This document shows positions 53,571-64,000 of a stretch of DNA of 64,000 nucleotides, in pieces (the stretch's first letter is position 1; every line of letters begins with the position of its first letter). The stretch comes from Ursus arctos (taxonomy: Eukaryota; Chordata; Mammalia; Carnivora; Ursidae). The stretch is from assembly GCF_023065955.2 (NCBI RefSeq), contig NW_026622930.1, positions 20,065,449 to 20,129,448 on the forward strand. The letters run 5' to 3'. Position numbers and translations under genes: made by a program. The notes under the pieces are model-generated. The model was not told the DNA's origin. It searched no databases and saw only the letters and a program-made list of their open reading frames with translations.

Positions 53571-56500
53571 GAATTTGGGAATACTTGTTATAAAATAGGA
53601 TTCTGTCCCCCGCCAGCATCTTGGGGACAGAATAGTTGCACTTGACCTTGATTGAGGTCTCCATTGATGTATATCAAAGAGGCTACCAAAAGCTGAAAGG
53701 TCTTATAAATAGGGTGAGATTATTTAAAATAAGGCAGGAAATTGAGTGTCAGGGAAAGAGAAAGGGGGGAATACTAAATATATAAAAATGTATATTCATA
53801 TATTTTGCTGTTAATTCATTTTCAAAACGCTTATATTAATCTGGATTTATTTTTGTTATAATATCCATTGAGGGGCATTTGTAATAAAATGGGAAAAATC
53901 ACATATCTGGTGAGAGTTTAATTTGCTGGTTTTGTTCTGGTAATATAATAAGTCTTATAGACGTCTTACTTTTGATTTAACTTCGGGAATCTATTTCAAA
54001 GAAAAAGATTCCGATCAAGTATATTCACTACAGCATTGTGAAAAACTGGAAATGTTCTACGTGACCAAAAGGAGTACCAATAATTTAGTATTTAGCAATT
54101 ACCACCAGCCTTTTTGAAACCCTGAGCAACATTTTCTCTGTTAGTCTACACTTGCATCTTACCATCTGGACCATAAAAATATTCAAGATAGAAGGGCCCT
54201 TTGTCACCGTCTTCTCAAAGTTCTCACTTGAGAAATAGGAAAGCAAAGGCCAAGATATTGAGTCCCCCACACGAGTAGCCATTTATAGTCACCATAGTTT
54301 CTCCTCACATAGCACAGGAGAGATGGTTCTCCAGCTTCTTGTCTAAAATCAGATTTTACCCTTTTATATCGTAGTTTTATTACTCTGCAAAATACTTAGT
54401 TTCTACTGGCAGAATTTCTCATATTAGGTCAGTTCCCAGAAGGAGAATTATTGTCACCCATGTGTTCAAAAAATTAATCTACTTTCTACTTCTTTGCTTG
54501 CTGATGAGTACAAAGACGTGATCACATTGCACCGGTCCACCCAGACTATATCCCAAAGGCCTTTGTAATGCCTAGTAAATCTGGGCTCAACCTGAGGTTT
54601 ATAAAAAACAAAATCCCTGGCTTTTCTCATTAAACAAAGTGGAAAGCTTTTCTTAGCTCTGTCTTCTATCTTACTCCCGGAATAGACTAAGCATGCCTCT
54701 GAGTAGATGACATAAAATGGCCACCTCATGAAGACCTATTCCATACTCCAAATCCTAACAATCATATTTGCTAGGACAATGTCCCTAGAGGGTTAAAGTA
54801 AATATTTCGTATGGCACCCAAAGTCATTTACAAAGCCTGGCAATCATTCCAGGTAATGAGAAAATAATAGCGGAAGCTCTGGAACGAAGCCACTAAAAGC
54901 CATCTTTTGAGGTGAACATGTGCAAATGGGTTAGCTGAGTTTCATTGCTTTTAAGACACAGTGATTTAGGTGATTGTTTAAATCTTTTTAACTGCATCAG
55001 TTTTTAAACAGCATTTGTATGTCTGAAGACCAGAGAACCTATAGCAAATTTCACTGAAACCTACTTAATTTATTAAGAAGTAATAGCTTTATTGACCGTA
55101 AGGATTCATAACACATATGAGCCTGAGAGCACACCCCAAAGATCACTGGAAGCCTGAAGCAATCTGCAATTAGCTATCCTCACAGTAGAAGGCATAAAAA
55201 ACAAACAAACAAAAAAATCTGTCTTCCCCTGAAGAAATGGAGTCTACTTCCTTAAAGAGATCAATGCCCTAGCCCATTTAAAGCTTGCCTTTGTCTGCTC
55301 TTCTTTCCTCTGCTTTGAAAGCAGGTTAAGCCCTCTGGGTTATACAGTCTATAGCATAACCTGAAATACAACTTAATATGAGCCATCACCTAAAAGTCTT
55401 CATGGCTACCCTGTTTGGTCCCCTGCAAAGCACCACTGTCCATATGGAGAGGTGTTTCATAACCCTTCCATGTTTATTGCTCCTTCTCAGCATTAAAGTA
55501 TGTAAGCATCCAAAAGGGATGATTTCTTGGCTGCAATAGCTCATTTGAAATGCGCTCCATAATTAACAACTTTGAAAGCAAAGAGGTAAATTTTGTCACA
55601 TGTATTATTAAAGCAGAGTGAGGTCCCCCAGGACCAAATTAGGCGCCTAATTAAAATGCCCATGTTAAGAGAAATAAGTAGATAGGGAGCTGTGCTCTCA
55701 GCCATCCCAAAATAAGTCACTGATTGAAGCGCCTGTTCAAGCCATGTAGAAAGATGCAGAACCTGGGACTGCCTTGGTGCATGAGAACTCAAATGTCTCA
55801 ACTTGAATGCAGGTCGGCCAGAGTCAACTTCAGTGGGGTCATCTGCAAGTGAGGACGTGAGGGACAGGGCTGAGTGACCTGATGGGCAGGTAACCAAGTA
55901 ACCACGGTGCAATAAGAAAAGTATTACTGGGAACTGATTCATTCTACAACATATTTTCAAGTCCTGTACTAGCTAGATGCTAGATTTAGGCTTCTAGTGT
56001 TTTCTTTGCCCCTCTTGATTTTGGCCAAGACTCCTACCACCTCCACACGCCTGGTTCCACTTGTGTAAATTGTGGGGGTGGGAAGAAATGACTCATAAAG
56101 GAACTCTTACATAATTTTAGGAAAAGGAGTTAAAAATCTATCTGAATTTTTATTTTGTTGTGGGATACAGTATATTGTCATTTAACCACATTCCAATTGA
56201 TTTTATAAAGACTTTTTTAACTCTAACTCCTGCCAAACTTCTAGAATGATTTGCAGTAATCTCTGAGAAGTGCTGCATAGCCATCAAAAGAAAGGCAAAC
56301 TGCAGCACAACAGACAATACTGTCATTTTAGGAGAGGAGAATTCCTAAAACTCTGATGCCTAAGAGAGATGAGGACGACAAAACACCCTCTTAACTTATT
56401 GGTGATTGTGGCAGACAAGACAGAATTTAATGAGCTTGGCAAAGCAGCTCAGTGGCGCTCTGCCTGGATGCGGCCCTGTGCATCCCACATCCGGAGATGG

Positions 56501-56879
56501 CTCTTTGTTTAAACAGGCCTAACTCCCTGGAGTTACTTTTTCCCCTTTCCTAAGGCAGTGTGTTTGGTTGACAAGAAATGTCTTCCCCAAATGAATGCAG
56601 CTACCAAGTATACCCAAAAACCTAAAATTCAATTAAAAATTTTTTTAAAGCTGAAAAAGAAAAGAAAACATGCTAATGTAGTAATCCCAGAGACTCTGCC
56701 TTCATGAGCGTGCTGACTGTGGCCAAGTTAAAACTGTTGTGGGAATCATCATTTGAAATTTCCTGCTCTATGTAAATTCTCCGGGGCCAAATTGCCATAA
56801 AGATCTCTCTTATACTGAAATTCCATCCTTCCAGAATGTAAAGAACAATCTACCTTGACATCCAAGGTAAATCAAATTT
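53571..56879. other. 3.3 kb repeat-poor stretch
   Basis: I recognise no mobile element and no gene across this interval, the longest such gap in the window. It contains a perfect palindrome at 55637-55652 and a 139-codon minus frame at 55541-55960 without a known domain. Confidence 0.5.
55637..55652. promoter_or_regulatory. Perfect 16-bp palindrome with TAAT/ATTA arms
   Basis: AATTAGGCGCCTAATT is its own reverse complement. It carries inverted ATTA/TAAT cores around GGCGCC, the pattern a homeodomain dimer could bind. That function is inference only. Confidence 0.35.
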
Positions 56880-57000
56880 AAGAGAGAAATTATAAGGTGA
56901 CCTTGGATATGTCATTTCACCCTTCTGAATCTCATCAGCGAAATGAAGGTTTTTGGGTCTCTTAGTCCCTTGCCAGCACTAACATTGGATGACTCTGTTT
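56880..57000 (+). mobile_element. MIR SINE
   Basis: AAGGTGACCTTGGATATGTCA, TTTCACCCTTCTGAATCTCAT, CAGCGAAATGAAGGTTTTTGG, CCTTGCCAGCACTAACATTGG: MIR core with a MIR3/MIRc-like 3' end. Confidence 0.72.
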
Positions 57001-57724
57001 TACAGGTGCTACCCAGTAATTGAGGGTTATATAAATCACACGGGAGTAAGAAGGAATCACTCAGGAAAGGCAGTTAGAAACATACATCTCAGATCTCCTT
57101 CAAAATGTTAGCCAACAGGTTAATTTTCTTGGCATATTGCCTTCTTAGCTGTCAACATCTAATATTATTTCCTCCACAGGATTTTAAAAATAAAAACATT
57201 TTTAAATGATCCAAACTCTAAAAGATGGCTTGTTAGGGAAGGTCAAAATTACTGGTGAATAAAAGGTAAGGATGACCATTCATTAAAGAATCTGGTCTCT
57301 GTGGTTATTTTTCTATCATACTCTGAAACCCTCTTTCCTTATGTTCTTATTTCAAGATATATGACACATTTCAGGCTTTATCCTCACATGACACCCTGTG
57401 TTTTGCAGAATTCCTAGGGATGAAGCCCTAAGACATAATATAAGGTTTAAATGACACAGAATGTAGAAGTAAAAGCCAGCCTCAATGACAAGGAAGAGAG
57501 TCTAGTCTGTTTCTCTTCTAGATATTGGTTGCATTTTAATTAGTATTTATTTTTTTCTCATTCTTGTAAAGCACTCTTGTCCATGTGATAAAGATCTAGC
57601 TATTACATGAAGAAGGAAATGAAGATGAATACTAAGAAGAAAGAGGAGGAGGAAGAGGAGAAAAGAAAGGAAAAGAAAGGGTATAGAATATAGTTGGTAT
57701 GAGGTTGCAGGAGTGGAGAGCAGT
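57001..57724. other. Unannotated non-coding sequence with purine-rich tract
   Basis: No gene recognised. A purine-rich tract of about 50 bases (GAAGAAAGAGGAGGAGGAAG onward) lies at 57635-57681. Confidence 0.45.
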
Positions 57725-57850
57725 AAAAAATCCAGTAACCTAGCTTTGCACTAATTAACTTTGTGCTTGATCTTGTATAAAAGAGTAGATGTCTCTGAAC
57801 CTCAGTGCCTCAACTATGGAATCATTTGGCTGGATTATTAATGATTATGA
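57725..57850 (+). mobile_element. MIR SINE
   Basis: AATTAACTTTGTGCTTGATCT, GAACCTCAGTGCCTCAACTA, TGGAATCATTTGGCTGGATTA follow the MIR order. Confidence 0.6.
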
Positions 57851-60559
57851 GTAGTGTTTACCATTCCTTCCAAGTCAAACACGTTATGGCATAAGCGACT
57901 AGAAAACAGTTACGAATTGAACACCTTAATGGGAATGTGGAATAACTTAAAGTCCCTAGTTGTGATCTTTTTAAGATCAAGAAAAGTTTTGGTGGGTTTG
58001 GTGGGAGAAGGGGCGAGGAGGGGAAGGGTAACTGGCTGCTTGCTTATTCTTAACCCCCATTAACATTCTTTTTTCTCTCCACCCTGTCAGCTCAAGGGAC
58101 ACATTTTACTCTTAGCACCCCTACTAAATTCTGAATTCACAATATGCCAGAAGATCATCAAAGTTGTCTTATTCCTTTCTCTAAGAACCCAGAAACAATT
58201 ATTCAAATATTTGCCACTTGCATGGAACTGAAAGCAGCTCTGGAAGAGTTGAGGGAATTAGTATAAAGCTTTTGTCAGTGATCCTAGATGGAGGGCTGAT
58301 AAGACTCATTGAAATGTAGATCGCAGAGAGAGAAGGTTTACAAAGCACTTAGAGAGTCTAAGATGAAAAGAATTATATTAGTGCCAACAAGTATTATTCC
58401 ATAAAAATTCCCTTTGTGACTGATGAGAAGGAGCTCAAATCTTCAAATAAAACATTTAATTCACACCTGACAGCAATTTTCAGAGTATGGAACAAGCAAT
58501 GTTAGTAATTCCATTCTTAGCCCAGGGAAAAACCGTGCAGCAGAATAGAGTGGCAATAAAATAAATGTCTATGGTTCTTAAAAAAGAAGAACTTTGAAGA
58601 GAAAGGCCCTCTGGCAAAAAGAGTAAACCCCATGTGCTGGTCTGAATTCCTCTCCCTTTCCATTAGTGGGTTAAGGGGATTACAATGCTTGTGGTATTTC
58701 TGCACTGGTCTCACTCACACACTAGTACATGCACACAGTTGACCCTTGGCATTTGTGGATTCAGCGTTTGTGTTGTTGATCATCTGTAAGCAACTTCTGA
58801 AGGTCTTTGACTTATGGTTATCATTTTGCTGAAATCCCAGAATAAATAAAGCGGGGTAGGAAGGTTGCTGAAATGAGTCAGTTAATGATTGAACTCAGTA
58901 ACTACTTCTCAGTGTGACTTCACTATTGTCTACTCCTCTGTTGGTTTGCGTCAATTTCCATGAAGTAATATACAAGATGGCCCCCCAAATGGGGAAAAAC
59001 CAGAAGCAAATGACAGATTCATAAATCTGGGCTTTCATTGACCTACATGTTGTACATAGAATGGACAATTATACCCTTTCTGCTACCATGTGTAACCAAT
59101 TGAAAAACAGAAGACATAAGCAGATGAAGTATCAAAATATGTTTGGTTTCTACTGAACTGGATTAGAGAACGCAGTTTGGTCTACTGCCACATTCTGGCT
59201 TCCCATCATTTTCCTCCTAGAATTAAACACACCTATCCAGTCATAGCAGAGCACTAGACAAAAATAGGTCTTTTCTCCCAGCAACTTATAGCAGTAAGAG
59301 AAGGGAAACATGAATGTTTTCTGCCTTATAGGGTGGTATTGCTGTTTCTATGAAATAGAACTTCCTATTCTCTTTGAAATATTAGGAAATTCTTTTCTAG
59401 TTTGTGCTTTCCTCCTTATCCACTCGCTCAGTCTTATCCAAGAAAAGAGGAGGATTTGGGTTAATGAGATTGAGAACAATTCATTGGATGTATGTAGCAG
59501 AACACGTCTTGTTAGTTTTCAGAGCATTCTGCCCTCTTCAATTTGTGTGGAATAGTTGCTCACCAGGGAGCATTTCTTCACCTTATGGCAAAAGGTTCAC
59601 TCAGGATGTTTCAAAAAGAGAGAGGGAGCCTCCGGATGAAAGTTTGTAAAAACTTTACCCTATGTCACCAATCAAATATGCCCTCCTTCCCGGAGAAGGA
59701 GTAAGTAAAAAGTGGAAAGTAGGGCCAGAAGTATTACTCATGGAAGCATGTGGACATTTTGCTATCTGAATTTAAGTCTTCCACACTTCTGTTTTGTTTC
59801 TGGAACAACTCATTGAGCATCTGCCAATAATAGTAGCAGTAACTACAATAAAACAACATTCTGATAAGATAAGCCAAGGTGTGTCACAGTAATACACAAC
59901 CCTATGACCTCAATAATATAAAATATCAAAAAAATTACTTCTTAATCACTCTCTATGACTACTGTAGATTGGCTCAGGACTAAAAACTAAGGGCAAGTAG
60001 CAGATAATAAGAGGATAAGTATGGAAGATGCAGATATTCAGAACAGTTTTAAAATAGATGATTTAGTTCAAGAATTGTTGGAATACAGTTCTTTATGGGT
60101 ATCCTGAGTTTCTGCCCATCTTAAAAGGAAAGTACTGACAACTTTTGCTCTGGACTATCTTTTAAAATATGCTAATGTAGCAAACAGCCTTGGAAGAGAG
60201 TGATAATTTCTCCCTCTGAAGCAGTAGGAATATTTGTTTTCTATATAGTACAATAAAGGTAATGTCTCCTTCCAGGAAAAATGGAAGATTTGCTTGCAGT
60301 TCATTATAAAAGAGTTATATTTCCCAATTTGGAGATGTTTTTCTATTGACACAAACCCACTGCCACACCTAACTAAACTTCTCATGTTAGACTTGAGGAA
60401 CAAAGGAAATCAATGCGAACATGAAGCACAGACATCTTACTGTGCTGTGGGTAATAGTGTCATATTTCTCTGACCCAAGAAGCCCCATACCTTCTGTCAA
60501 GATCCATGAAACTGTGGTATGCTACCTTGTTACCTTATAAATGAGATAAAATCTCAGAC
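57851..60559. other. Unannotated non-coding sequence
   Basis: About 2.7 kb without a gene or a repeat I can name. 58733-58760 (CACACAGTTGACCCTTGGCA) resembles the start of a dispersed element but stops at once. Confidence 0.45.
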
Positions 60560-60810
60560 CCTTCTCAGTTCTTGACAGAAATTAAACAATTAGATGGAGA
60601 ATTTCAGCAGAAAGCTGGAAACTATTATAAAATGGAAATCTTAGAACCAGAAAAACAATAACTGAAACTAAGAACTCAATAAACATGTTCAATAGCAAAT
60701 TAGACACAGCTACAGAAAGGATTAGTAAACTAGAAGATACATAAAAAGAAAATAACCAGATTGAAGCTTGATAGAGATGAAAAATACAAAAACCACTGAA
60801 GGTCTGTGTG
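60560..60810 (+). mobile_element. L1 ORF1-region fragment
   Basis: Sense L1 from the ORF1 coiled-coil region: ATTTCAGCAGAAAGCTGGAA, TGGAAATCTTAGAACCAGAA, AACAATAACTGAAACTAAGAA, CTCAATAAACATGTTCAATAG, CAAATTAGACACAGCTACAG, AGGATTAGTAAACTAGAAGA, ACCAGATTGAAGC. Frame is broken. It is the only L1 piece here that is not from the 3' end. Confidence 0.82.
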
Positions 60811-61669
60811 AATCCATTCATAATTCCATTACTTTCCCATCCTAAAACTATTTCTGAATTTAATATGTATCATACTCAAGTATGTCCCTATACATTTACT
60901 TCAAGTGTGTATATATGTACTGTATGTTTGTATGTGTACTAAACAACATAGAGCACTTTCGTACTTTTAAAAACTTTATCTTAGTGGAATTGCAATGTGC
61001 TTGCTTTTTTGCTTTAATCCTATATAAAACTCTTCTTACTAAACCATTTTCATTGACTCCTCTCTTATTTCATGTAACACAGCAAAATTTTCTTCAGCAT
61101 AATCAATGTGTGTTTTGCACCAAAATGTTATATTGTTTTATATATTTAGTGATTCTACAGCTTTCCAGGCAATTCCATATTTATTTCCCAACTTCAGTTA
61201 TAAACGAAAACCTAGGCTAGAAAATAAAAATTGAAAACTAAGACATGCATTTAAAGAAAGTAAAACACTATGAGAGAAATTTAGATTCCATATCAGTACA
61301 CAACAAGACCTGGAGAAAGATGTGAAATTAAAGCATTCAGAAAGCTCTTTTTAAAATTTATCAATTACAAAATTCATAAATTCCCTAAGGAAGATGAATA
61401 AGAGATAAGCATGACTGAAAACTAATGGAAGAATAGATGGTACAAAATGATCCTCATTATCTCAGAGTTCTCATGTCACAAGGTAATGGTGTCCATTACA
61501 GATCATAAAGTGATGCTAAGAAATATACAGTGACCAGACTAAACCATGATCAAATGGGATTTTCTCTGAATAAGTTGCATGAGGCATTACAGAAAGAGTG
61601 GGGTAGAGTTTCAGTCCATTTCAATCTTAGAAATACACAAATTTGTTCACTGGAATTTCTCAACCAAGT
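60811..61669. other. Unannotated AT-rich sequence
   Basis: May include further decayed L1 but I cannot align it. The 112-codon frame at 60882-61220 is AT-rich and looks like chance. Confidence 0.4.
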
Positions 61670-61682
61670 TAAACACTGACAT

Positions 61683-61884
61683 GGTTACCAGAAGGAAGGG
61701 GTTTGGGAGATGGGTTAGATAGGTAGTGGGTATTAAGGAATACACTTGTTGTGATGAGCACTGGGTGTTGTATGGAATTGCTGAATTACTATATTGTACA
61801 CCTGAAACTAATATAACACTGTGTGCTAACTAACTGGAATTAAAATAAAAACTTAGAAAGCCAAACAAAAAACAAAAACAAACA
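61683..61884 (+). mobile_element. Carnivore L1 3' end
   Basis: GGTTACCAGAAGGAAGGGGT, GATGAGCACTGGGTGTTGTA, TTGTACACCTGAAACTAATA, TGCTAACTAACTGGAATTAA, then an A-rich tail with C interruptions. Target duplication TAAACA(C/T)TGACAT (61670-61682 and 61885-61897). Confidence 0.92.
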
Positions 61885-61897
61885 TAAACATTGACAT

Positions 61898-62484
61898 ATG
61901 TCTTCCAACTCAAGAAAACTAAAGAAACAATGTCAAGAATATATGGAATTTGAAAAATATCACTGACTGAAATAGGGAAAAAGATAATTCTAGCATATGA
62001 AAAATTCATTTTATTATAGCCATTGAAATGAGGAAAGACTTGCTCTGGTAAAAATATTCAAAAGAAAGGCTTAATGTCATTTCATATGGAACAGGTTTTC
62101 TGTAATAAAAGTGATGAAGGTTAAGACAATATTTAATAGGGCACATTTTGTAATAGATATGTAAAAAGAAGGGTTTTGAACTATTTAATTTAATTCAACT
62201 TAAGCCTACCCCCAGAAAATACAACTTGACGTCAGGCAGGACAGCTCTTGGAAGCTGACAAACCATAATGGAGCTGACACCTTGAGGTTATCTGATGAGT
62301 TCAGCCCTCATCTAGGCAGCCAGTCCCTCTTTGAAAAAAGAGAGAAAGAGAAATTTGGGATGCTAGGCAAAAACGCAAGCCTAACTCTTAAGACAGGAAT
62401 ATGGAGATCTTTTCCTCTTGGGCCAGTCTTACCATGGTAAAACTCCTCCAATGTAAGTAACCCTCTGTGCTGGATATTTTTCTC
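61898..62484. other. Unannotated non-coding sequence
   Basis: No gene or named repeat recognised. Confidence 0.45.
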
Positions 62485-63120
62485 TTTGCCCCCCTCAATC
62501 CACGCTCTACCACCTGCCCTATGCCCCTCCCCCTGACCTTTATTGATTATATCAATAAGCCTTCTTGATCTTTGGTTTGCTATTGAGTTCAGCCAATGAG
62601 AATCACCTGCAAAAGTACAAAGGGCAATTGGAGAGAAAGGTCAGGATATTTATTCCCCTGCCTCAACACTGCCAGGCTTTAGAATAGCGGTATTCCCCCA
62701 CCATAAGTCACTGCTTCTGCTACATGGCCCCCTCTACACCTCTCTCTCCAAGTGTCAATAATGGCTCCCTCCACTAGACCCTTCATGGTTACAAATGTGA
62801 GGGCTGGTTATTGCTGCAGTAGGGTTGGGTATATGATCATCCTATATGTATCACCATTGCCTATATCTATGCAAAAAAAATCCCTTTACTGGGGTGCCTG
62901 GGTGGCGCAGTCGTTAGGCGTCTGCCTTTGGCTCAAGGCGTGATCCCAGCGTTCTGGGATCAAGCACCACATCAGGCTTCTCAGATAGGAGCCTGCTTCT
63001 TCCTCTCCCACTCCCCCTGCTTGTGTTCCCTCTCTCACTGTCTGTCTCTCTCTGTCAAATAAATAAATAAAATCTTTAAAAAAAAATTCCTTTACTAAGC
63101 TGTCTTCAGTTACCCCCTCT
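62485..63120 (+). repeat. Old dispersed repeat, family not named, split by a CAN-SINE
   Basis: GCCCCTCCCCCTGACCTTTA, TTGATTATATCAATAAGCCTT, GAGTTCAGCCAATGAGAATC, CAGGATATTTATTCCCCTGC, and after the SINE CTAAGCTGTCTTCAGTTACC match in order a repeat I remember from other mammals, in which the two sides of the SINE are contiguous. I cannot assign the family with confidence. Confidence 0.55.
62891..63078 (+). mobile_element. Young CAN-SINE (bear-type)
   Basis: GGGTGCCTGGGTGGCGCAGT, CTCAAGGCGTGATCCCAGCG, CATCAGGCTTCTCAGATAGG, CTTGTGTTCCCTCTCTCACT, (AAAT)n. Target duplication AAAAAAAT(C/T)CCTTTACT-like (left 62873-62890, right ending at 63096, one mismatch in the unique part). Confidence 0.95.
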
Positions 63121-64000
63121 TCCTATTAAGACCTTGGCTAATTCACTGAAGTCTCTCTACTAATACTCTTCAAAGGCAATGAAGAAATCCACTATAATAA
63201 ATTGTGGGCAGGGGGTGGAATAGGAGGCTGACTTTGACTAGCAGCAACAAATTTCTTCATTTTGCCAGGAAGCCCCTCTCAATTTTGTGCCTTTGTCAAA
63301 ACCCCCCTTTTGATTCCTTGGAGCATTTGGACATGTAATAGTTGATCTGCCCAGAAACTACTTGGCCAGAAAGCTTTCCAAAAAGGCCAGGTCTCTTTGT
63401 TCATGAACCTAAAGAATTAGTAAACCCAGTTTATGGCCAATAAAACCCCACACACAGCTTGGGCAAATAATAAGGTGAAAGCAGTTTCTTATTAAAGTTA
63501 TGATTAGGTTTATCACATCTAATCATAACAGTCTCACCAGGGAGAAAATAAGCAAGTCTTCATTATGCAGCACTACCTGCCAAAGCCCGAATTCCCTCAG
63601 GGAGGAAAAAACCCCAAGTAAGCAATAGCACGCTTTTGGAATACCCACCTCTACCGAAGAACTTGGCCCAGAATGGGATGCACCTGATTCGCAATCCTTT
63701 GACCAGTTACTTGAACCGGTTTTACCATGAAACTAATGAAGTTTAAGCTTTAGCTTCACTCACTTGTACGAACCCCTTCCAAGGCTCTGGGAGGCACCCT
63801 CACTATATGTTCACGTGGTCAGTATGTGTTTGCAAAATTTGCCAAGATAAGAATTCTAATCACAATTGGTTAAGACTTATCTTTTTCCACTCTGCTTTTC
63901 TCATCATTGGACTTCCAACCGTGTTGGGTAATGTTAGGGTGGCTACAGACATTTATACAACTTGGCTAAACAGCAGTTCAGTTAGGGATACATTCAGTTT
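63121..64000. other. Unannotated non-coding sequence
   Basis: No gene or repeat recognised up to the window end. 63500-63800 is somewhat GC-richer but has no long open frame. Confidence 0.45.

Noticed and set aside
55541..55960. 139-codon minus-strand frame
   Set aside because: No recognisable domain, no conserved context, and a length expected by chance in a window of this size.
63420..63960. Possible processed pseudogene near the right end
   Set aside because: The composition looks mRNA-like in places, but there is no frame of useful length, no poly-A tail and no target duplication, so I cannot support it.

Overview
The window is mammalian nuclear DNA from a carnivore, most likely a bear-like (arctoid) species. 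The main evidence is sixteen tRNA-derived CAN-SINEs, which occur only in Carnivora, plus 3' ends of the carnivore-type L1. Several SINEs (for example at 13922, 14904, 28047 and 62891) belong to a subfamily reading 'GGCGCAGTCGTTAAGCG' and later 'CAGGGCGTGATCC', which I associate with giant panda and bears. The species call is inference.

I find no convincing protein-coding gene, exon, tRNA, rRNA or small-RNA gene. No reading frame exceeds 177 codons and none shows a recognisable cellular domain. The window looks intergenic or deep intronic. What can be annotated is a layered record of transposon insertions: ancient L2 and MIR copies; old L1 fragments; MaLR (MLT1-type) LTRs and one ERVL-type LTR; a few hAT-like DNA transposon remnants; then carnivore L1 3' ends; and finally CAN-SINEs with target-site duplications (TSDs), several of them perfect.

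Layout. 1-1.1 kb: CAN-SINE inside an MLT1 LTR inside an L2. 2.7-5.8 kb: two CAN-SINEs and an inverted old L1. 6.8-8.3 kb: an MLT1 LTR split by a second LTR, then a carnivore L1 3' end. 11.8-15.1 kb: L2, a MaLR-like LTR, an L1 split by a young CAN-SINE, and another CAN-SINE. 17.4-20 kb: old L1, a scrambled L1 and two related LTR remnants. 20-30 kb: many L2 and MIR copies plus four CAN-SINEs. 32-39 kb: hAT-like remnant, MIRs, two CAN-SINEs and a purine-rich pentanucleotide array. 40.5-44.5 kb: L1s, including an L1 inserted head-on into another L1, followed by a diverged tandem duplication. 45-53 kb: MIRs, an ERVL-type LTR and four CAN-SINEs. 53.6-56.9 kb: repeat-poor. 56.9-64 kb: MIRs, L1 fragments and one more CAN-SINE inside an old dispersed repeat.

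No operon-like or defence-like system is present. The best second-look items are the scrambled L1 at 18.6-19.2 kb, the nested opposed L1 pair at 41.3-42.2 kb, the tandem duplication at 43.5-44.5 kb, the nested LTRs at 6.8-7.7 kb, an inverted repeat at 8.7-8.8 kb and two perfect short palindromes or hairpins. Family names come from memory of consensus sequences, not from a repeat search.
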